Made by a program: the position numbers and the translations under genes
NCBI RefSeq assembly: GCF_023516595.1
Contig: NZ_JAMGBG010000001.1
Span: 186,001 to 250,000, forward strand
Direction: 5' to 3'
Length of the DNA: 64,000 bases
Origin: Streptomyces neyagawaensis
GTDB taxonomy: Bacteria; Actinomycetota; Actinomycetes; Streptomycetales; Streptomycetaceae
Notes under the pieces: model-generated
Database searches by the model: none
Told to the model about the DNA's origin: nothing
What the model saw: the letters and a program-made list of their open reading frames with translations, nothing else
Shown here: piece after piece, positions 60,565-64,000 of the stretch
How the letters are laid out: each line of letters begins with the position of its first letter
How positions within the stretch are numbered: the stretch's first letter is position 1

Positions 60565-61758
60565 GGTGGCGCGGATCAGCCACAGGGTGGCCAGCAGGCA
60601 CAGCGCCGACACGACGCACAGCAGCAGCGGCACCGCGCGGACGCCGGACCATTCGATGGCCTTGCCGAGCGCGGGCCCGGCGGCCACTCCCCCGACCATG
60701 GACGCGGCGATGACCAGCGCGCCGGCGCCGCGGGCCCGCGGCGCGGCGGCGTTCAGCCAGGGCAGGCCGGTGGGGAAGATCGGCGCCATGAAGAGGCCGA
60801 CGCCGGCGTACGCGAACGGGGCGAGCCAGGGGATGACGGCGAGGAACAGGCAGACGGTCATGCCCGCGCAGGAGACGGTGACGATCGTCTGGGGGGAGTA
60901 CCGCAGGGCGATGGGCACCACCAGGAAGCGGCCGACGGTCAGCATCAGCCAGTACACGGAGGTCGCGGTGGCGGCGGCCCCGGCGCCGTAGCCGACGGTC
61001 TCCAGGTGGGTGGGCTCCCAGCCGCCGACGCCGGCCTCGATGCCGACATGGAGGACGTAGAGGGCGACGAAGACGCCGAGCACCGAGGCCAGGCTGCGGC
61101 GCAGGGCGGACCCGCCGGCCCGCGCGGTGTCCTCGTCCGGGGCGGGGGTCAGGGGCGCGCGGTCGCGGATGCCGCGCAGACACAGCAGCAGGGGCAGGTT
61201 GGCGGCGGCGAAGGCGAGGAAGACCGCCGGGTAGTGCGCGGCACCGACGGCGCCGATCAGGGCGGGGCCGAGAATCGCGCCGATGCCGAAGTGGGCGTTG
61301 AGGATGTTCAGCATGGCCGTCGAACGTTTGCCGAAGCCGACGGCGAACAGCTGGTTGAGGCCGTAGTCGATACCGCCGAAGCCGAGTCCGGCGAGCAGGG
61401 CGGCGGCGAGGCCGGCGGGCCAGTTCGGGGCGAGGGCGAAGCCGGCCGCGCCGAGCGCCATCAGCAGGTACGAGGCGCCGAGGATCGTGCGGTTGCCCAT
61501 CCGGCCGTAGAGCCGGTCGAAGAGCAGAACACCGGCGACACCGCCGATGAAGTGGGCGCTCAGCCCTAGCCCGGCGGCCGACGGGGACAGCCCGAACTCG
61601 TCACGGAAGGCCGGGATGGCGGGCCCGTACAGCGCCTGGAGAGCACCGATGAGCACGAATCCCACGCAGGAGGCGACCACGGCGGCCGGGCTGAACACCC
61701 GCGCCTCTTCAGCCACTTGGGGGTGGTGCACAGCGGATGCGGTCGGAACGTCGGACAC
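60541..61758 (-). CDS. Major facilitator superfamily transporter
   Basis: This 405-aa protein has about 12 hydrophobic segments and the MFS loop motif FDRLYGRMGNRTIL. It starts at GTG 61758 with a GGAG site upstream. It heads the operon with two GH35 beta-galactosidases and is the likely importer of their galactoside substrate; sugar specificity cannot be read from the sequence. The 14-bp perfect palindrome at 61797-61810 lies 39 bp upstream, well placed for repression. Confidence 0.9.
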   Translation of the reverse strand: MSDVPTASAVHHPQVAEEARVFSPAAVVASCVGFVLIGALQALYGPAIPAFRDEFGLSPSAAGLGLSAHFIGGVAGVLLFDRLYGRMGNRTILGASYLLMALGAAGFALAPNWPAGLAAALLAGLGFGGIDYGLNQLFAVGFGKRSTAMLNILNAHFGIGAILGPALIGAVGAAHYPAVFLAFAAANLPLLLCLRGIRDRAPLTPAPDEDTARAGGSALRRSLASVLGVFVALYVLHVGIEAGVGGWEPTHLETVGYGAGAAATATSVYWLMLTVGRFLVVPIALRYSPQTIVTVSCAGMTVCLFLAVIPWLAPFAYAGVGLFMAPIFPTGLPWLNAAAPRARGAGALVIAASMVGGVAAGPALGKAIEWSGVRAVPLLLCVVSALCLLATLWLIRATRTDAPSR

Positions 61759-61796
61759 GCGGGCACTCCACCTCGTCGCGGCAGGGACCCTGGCAG

Positions 61797-61810
61797 TGTT
61801 ACCGGTAACA
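61797..61810. promoter_or_regulatory. Probable LacI-family operator
   Basis: The sequence tgttaccggtaaca is a perfect 14-bp palindrome with the central CG typical of LacI-family operators. It lies 39 bp upstream of the MFS start and no other copy is seen in the window. The regulator at 54974-56086 is the obvious candidate. Confidence 0.75.
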
Positions 61811-62348
61811 TCACGACCGTCAAGACGGGGTCCGTGGATCGGCACGGGGGTGGAGTGATGCCGGTCGGCCGGGTGCGGGGGGCGACGGGCATCGGCGGGG
61901 ACGGCTTGTGGTTGGTTCCTGTCGGCCGCCGTCCCGCGAAGCCGCCGAGGGTTCCTGTCGGCCTCCGTACCGTCAAGCCGTCGAAGGTTCCCGTCAGCCG
62001 CTGGTCGGTGCCCGTCGACGACCGGTGCTGTCCGTCGAGGGGGCGGGATGCCCGGCCCTTCGCCCCGGAGAGGCGGGGGCCGCCGAGGACCTCGGCGGCC
62101 GGGCGGGCACGGCTCAGCCGGGGCCGGGGTGTTGTCGGGGTGTCGTCGTCGGTGACCTGTCGGCCCGAGTCGCGGGCCTGGTCGACCACCTGCGTGGCCC
62201 GGTCGCGGGTCTCGCCCTGGGCGCGGTCGTCCGGGCGGGCGGAAGGGTACGGGCGCGCCCACGTGCGAGGGACGGGCGCGCCGGATCACGCGGCCCGGCC
62301 CTTCCCCGTCGGGCCCTCTCCCCATCGGGCCCGACGCCCGGCGTCCCC
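61811..62348. other. Gene-free interval with degenerate repeats
   Basis: This 538-bp interval holds no convincing gene. Between about 61909 and 62040 three or four degenerate units of about 36 bp begin with ggttcctgtcggcc-like sequence and include aagccg-cga. Their composition leaves frames open on both strands, but those frames have no recognisable protein. The MFS promoter must be at its left edge. Confidence 0.5.
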
Positions 62349-63845
62349 TCAGGCGTCCCCGTCCTCGCGGGTCAGCGGTGGCTCCTCGGGAGTCGGGAGG
62401 GCCGGGCCGAAGAGGACCGCTCGGGCCACCTTCGGGGCGAAGAGGGCGCTCAGGGGCTCCTTGAGGGTGAGGGCGGAGCGGAAGGCGCGGCCCACGACGG
62501 GGTCGCCCGGGGTGCGTTCCTGGACCCGGCGCAGATACCACCCGGCGACCCGGTCGGCGGGCCGTACGACGGCGGCGTTACCGACCGCGCCGGGCATCTT
62601 CTTGTCCGCCCCGGCCGAGATGTCCCACGCCTGCCGGGACGCGGCGAGCAACGCCTTCTGCACCCGGCGCGTGGTGGGCGTACGGCGCGGATCGGCGAGG
62701 GCGTCCCGCAGCGCGACGGCGCTCAGCGCGGCGACGGCCATGCCCTGCCCGTAGATCGGGTTGAACGTGCACAGCGCGTCACCGGTCGCCAGGAACCCGG
62801 CGGGGCGGCGGCCCGGCAGGTCGTAGCGGCGTCGGACGTTGGCGGTCCGCCGGAACCCGGACACCGGGGAGAGCGGCTCGGCATCGCGCATCCAGCGGTG
62901 CACCACCGGATGCGGGAGCCGCTTGGCGTACGTCTCGAACTCCTCCTCGTCCGCGGGCGGTTCGTCCCCGCGCAGCCCGGAGAAGGTGGCCAGATGGGTG
63001 CCGTCCTCCAGGGGCAGCACGACGACGCCGTACGGCTGGTCGGGGTTGGGGACGACGTAGAACCCGAAGGCAGCGGCACTCGCGTCCGCGCCGAGCGTTC
63101 CGGTGGTGTCGCGGTAGACGCGGGAGGCGTAGGCGAGGCCGGTGTCGATGGTCTCCTCGTGCGGCGCCTCGGCCCCGACGGCCGTCAGCCAGCGCGGGGC
63201 CTTGGTGCCGCGCCCGGAGGCGTCGACGACCAGGTCGGCGGCCAGTTCGCGCTGTTCGCCCCGAGCGCCGTCGCCGCGCTCGCGGAGCAGCACGCCGCGT
63301 GCGCGGGACGCGTCGCCGAGCAGCCCCACGGTCTCGGTGCCCTCGACGAGGGTGACGGAGGGGTTGGCCAGGACCCGGCGCCGGATCAGCCGCTCGATCT
63401 GCGCCCGCGAGCCGGTGTGGATGTGCGTCGACGCGGGCACCCGCCGGAACCAGCGGCCGCTCTGCCACTGCACGATGTCCTCCGGCATCCCCACGCGCGG
63501 CGCGCCCGCCGCCCGCAGCTCCTCCATGAACCCCGGCAGCAGCGCCTCCAGCGCGAGTTGGCCGCCCTCCAGCAGAACGTGCGGGTGCCGACTCTGCGGT
63601 ACGCCGGGCCGGGGCGCCGTACCGGCGAAGGTGCTCCCGGCGGCATCGGCGTCGGCGTCAGCGTCGAGGGCGGCATCGGCGGGGAAGCGGTCGCGTTCCA
63701 CGATCGTCACTCTCTGGGCGTGCCCGGCGAGGACGTGCGCGGCGAGCAGCCCCGCGAGACTGCCCCCGACGACGACCGCGTGCCGGCCGGCCGAGCCGCC
63801 CGATCCCGCCGATTCCCAACGGCTGTCCGCCCCACCCGAGTTCAC
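62349..63845 (-). CDS. FAD-dependent oxidoreductase (halogenase/monooxygenase fold)
   Basis: This flavoprotein of about 498 aa has the FAD-binding start AVVVGGSLAGLLAAHVLAG, an internal VVDASGRGTKAPRWL motif and FLATGDALCTFNPIYGQGMA, the GD-closing motif of monooxygenase-type flavoproteins. A short DADADAD stretch lies near residue 60. The GTG at 63845 with AAGGGAG nine bases upstream is preferred; upstream in-frame residues look non-coding. It is separate from the GH35 operon and the substrate is unknown. Confidence 0.82.
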   Translation of the reverse strand: MNSGGADSRWESAGSGGSAGRHAVVVGGSLAGLLAAHVLAGHAQRVTIVERDRFPADAALDADADADAAGSTFAGTAPRPGVPQSRHPHVLLEGGQLALEALLPGFMEELRAAGAPRVGMPEDIVQWQSGRWFRRVPASTHIHTGSRAQIERLIRRRVLANPSVTLVEGTETVGLLGDASRARGVLLRERGDGARGEQRELAADLVVDASGRGTKAPRWLTAVGAEAPHEETIDTGLAYASRVYRDTTGTLGADASAAAFGFYVVPNPDQPYGVVVLPLEDGTHLATFSGLRGDEPPADEEEFETYAKRLPHPVVHRWMRDAEPLSPVSGFRRTANVRRRYDLPGRRPAGFLATGDALCTFNPIYGQGMAVAALSAVALRDALADPRRTPTTRRVQKALLAASRQAWDISAGADKKMPGAVGNAAVVRPADRVAGWYLRRVQERTPGDPVVGRAFRSALTLKEPLSALFAPKVARAVLFGPALPTPEEPPLTREDGDA

Positions 63846-64000
63846 CGAACGTGCTCCCTTTTCCGGAGATTCCCTGCGACCTGCCATCAGTATCAACCGC
63901 CCCCGGCGAACCGCCCCCACGGCTCACCGACGCCCACCCTGTGTCCCTCGCCGCTCAGCGCCGCCCCCTCCTCGCTCCCGCGCATGACTCTGGGTGGCTC

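Noticed and set aside
61566..62189. Minus-strand protein with repeated TGT/RRPTGT units upstream of the MFS gene
   Set aside because: It spans the operator and the MFS N-terminus in another frame; the repeats are DNA-level degeneracy.

Overview
The window reads as chromosomal DNA from a Streptomyces-type actinomycete. It is very GC-rich, with GTG and TTG starts and dense 4-bp gene overlaps. It carries a two-domain geosmin synthase, two conservons (histidine kinase, roadblock protein, DUF742 protein, small GTPase), a WhiJ-like HTH/DUF397 locus, an SSI-type protease inhibitor and rare TTA leucine codons. No tRNA, rRNA, CRISPR array or prophage was found.

Layout. 1-8713: trehalose/glycogen metabolism (end of glgX, treY, treZ), interrupted by two M14 zinc carboxypeptidases, an SSI-like inhibitor and a DUF1707-FHA protein. 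9177-13696: a molybdenum hydroxylase operon (FAD subunit, fused 2Fe-2S/Mo subunit, ABM-domain membrane protein). 13765-25406: a phosphotransferase-like protein, an M24 peptidase, a LysE exporter, a phosphoesterase, a PDZ protein, a 790-bp perfect decanucleotide array, LysR, a CTP-synthase-like amidotransferase domain, geosmin synthase, a DUF89 protein and a zinc-ribbon membrane protein. 25522-31776: mostly cell-surface and secreted products (subtilase, AA10 LPMO, a small exported protein, DUF6230/DUF6114). 31965-40374: a CYP154-like P450, a CYP157-like P450 ending a five-gene conservon operon, an AraC regulator and a GAF protein. 41084-46427: a compact candidate biosynthetic locus (AT-less KS-ACP, free adenylation enzyme, FAD oxidoreductase). 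46623-50885: a second conservon. 50941-54902: a disrupted PfkB kinase, an RsbW-like ATPase, WhiJ-like HTH, DUF397 and a DUF574 methyltransferase. 54974-63845: LacI, two GH35 beta-galactosidases and an MFS transporter, with a palindromic operator, then an FAD oxidoreductase.

Most notable observations. (1) Two palindromic elements of 218 and 219 bp share a hairpin core but carry unrelated terminal inverted repeats, and each abuts a TAG stop codon; a third, different palindromic element also starts at a TAG stop. (2) There are 79 perfect copies of a 10-bp unit. (3) The KS-ACP has lost its acyltransferase and sits in a three-gene locus. (4) A 75-bp element with 18-bp inverted repeats interrupts a sugar-kinase gene. 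(5) A carboxypeptidase gene with a TTA codon is translationally coupled to an SSI inhibitor with Gln at P1. (6) Several members of known families lack residues normally considered essential (P450 without ExxR, phosphotransferase without the catalytic Asp, amidotransferase without the triad His). All assignments come from reading the sequence and from family knowledge; no database search was run.
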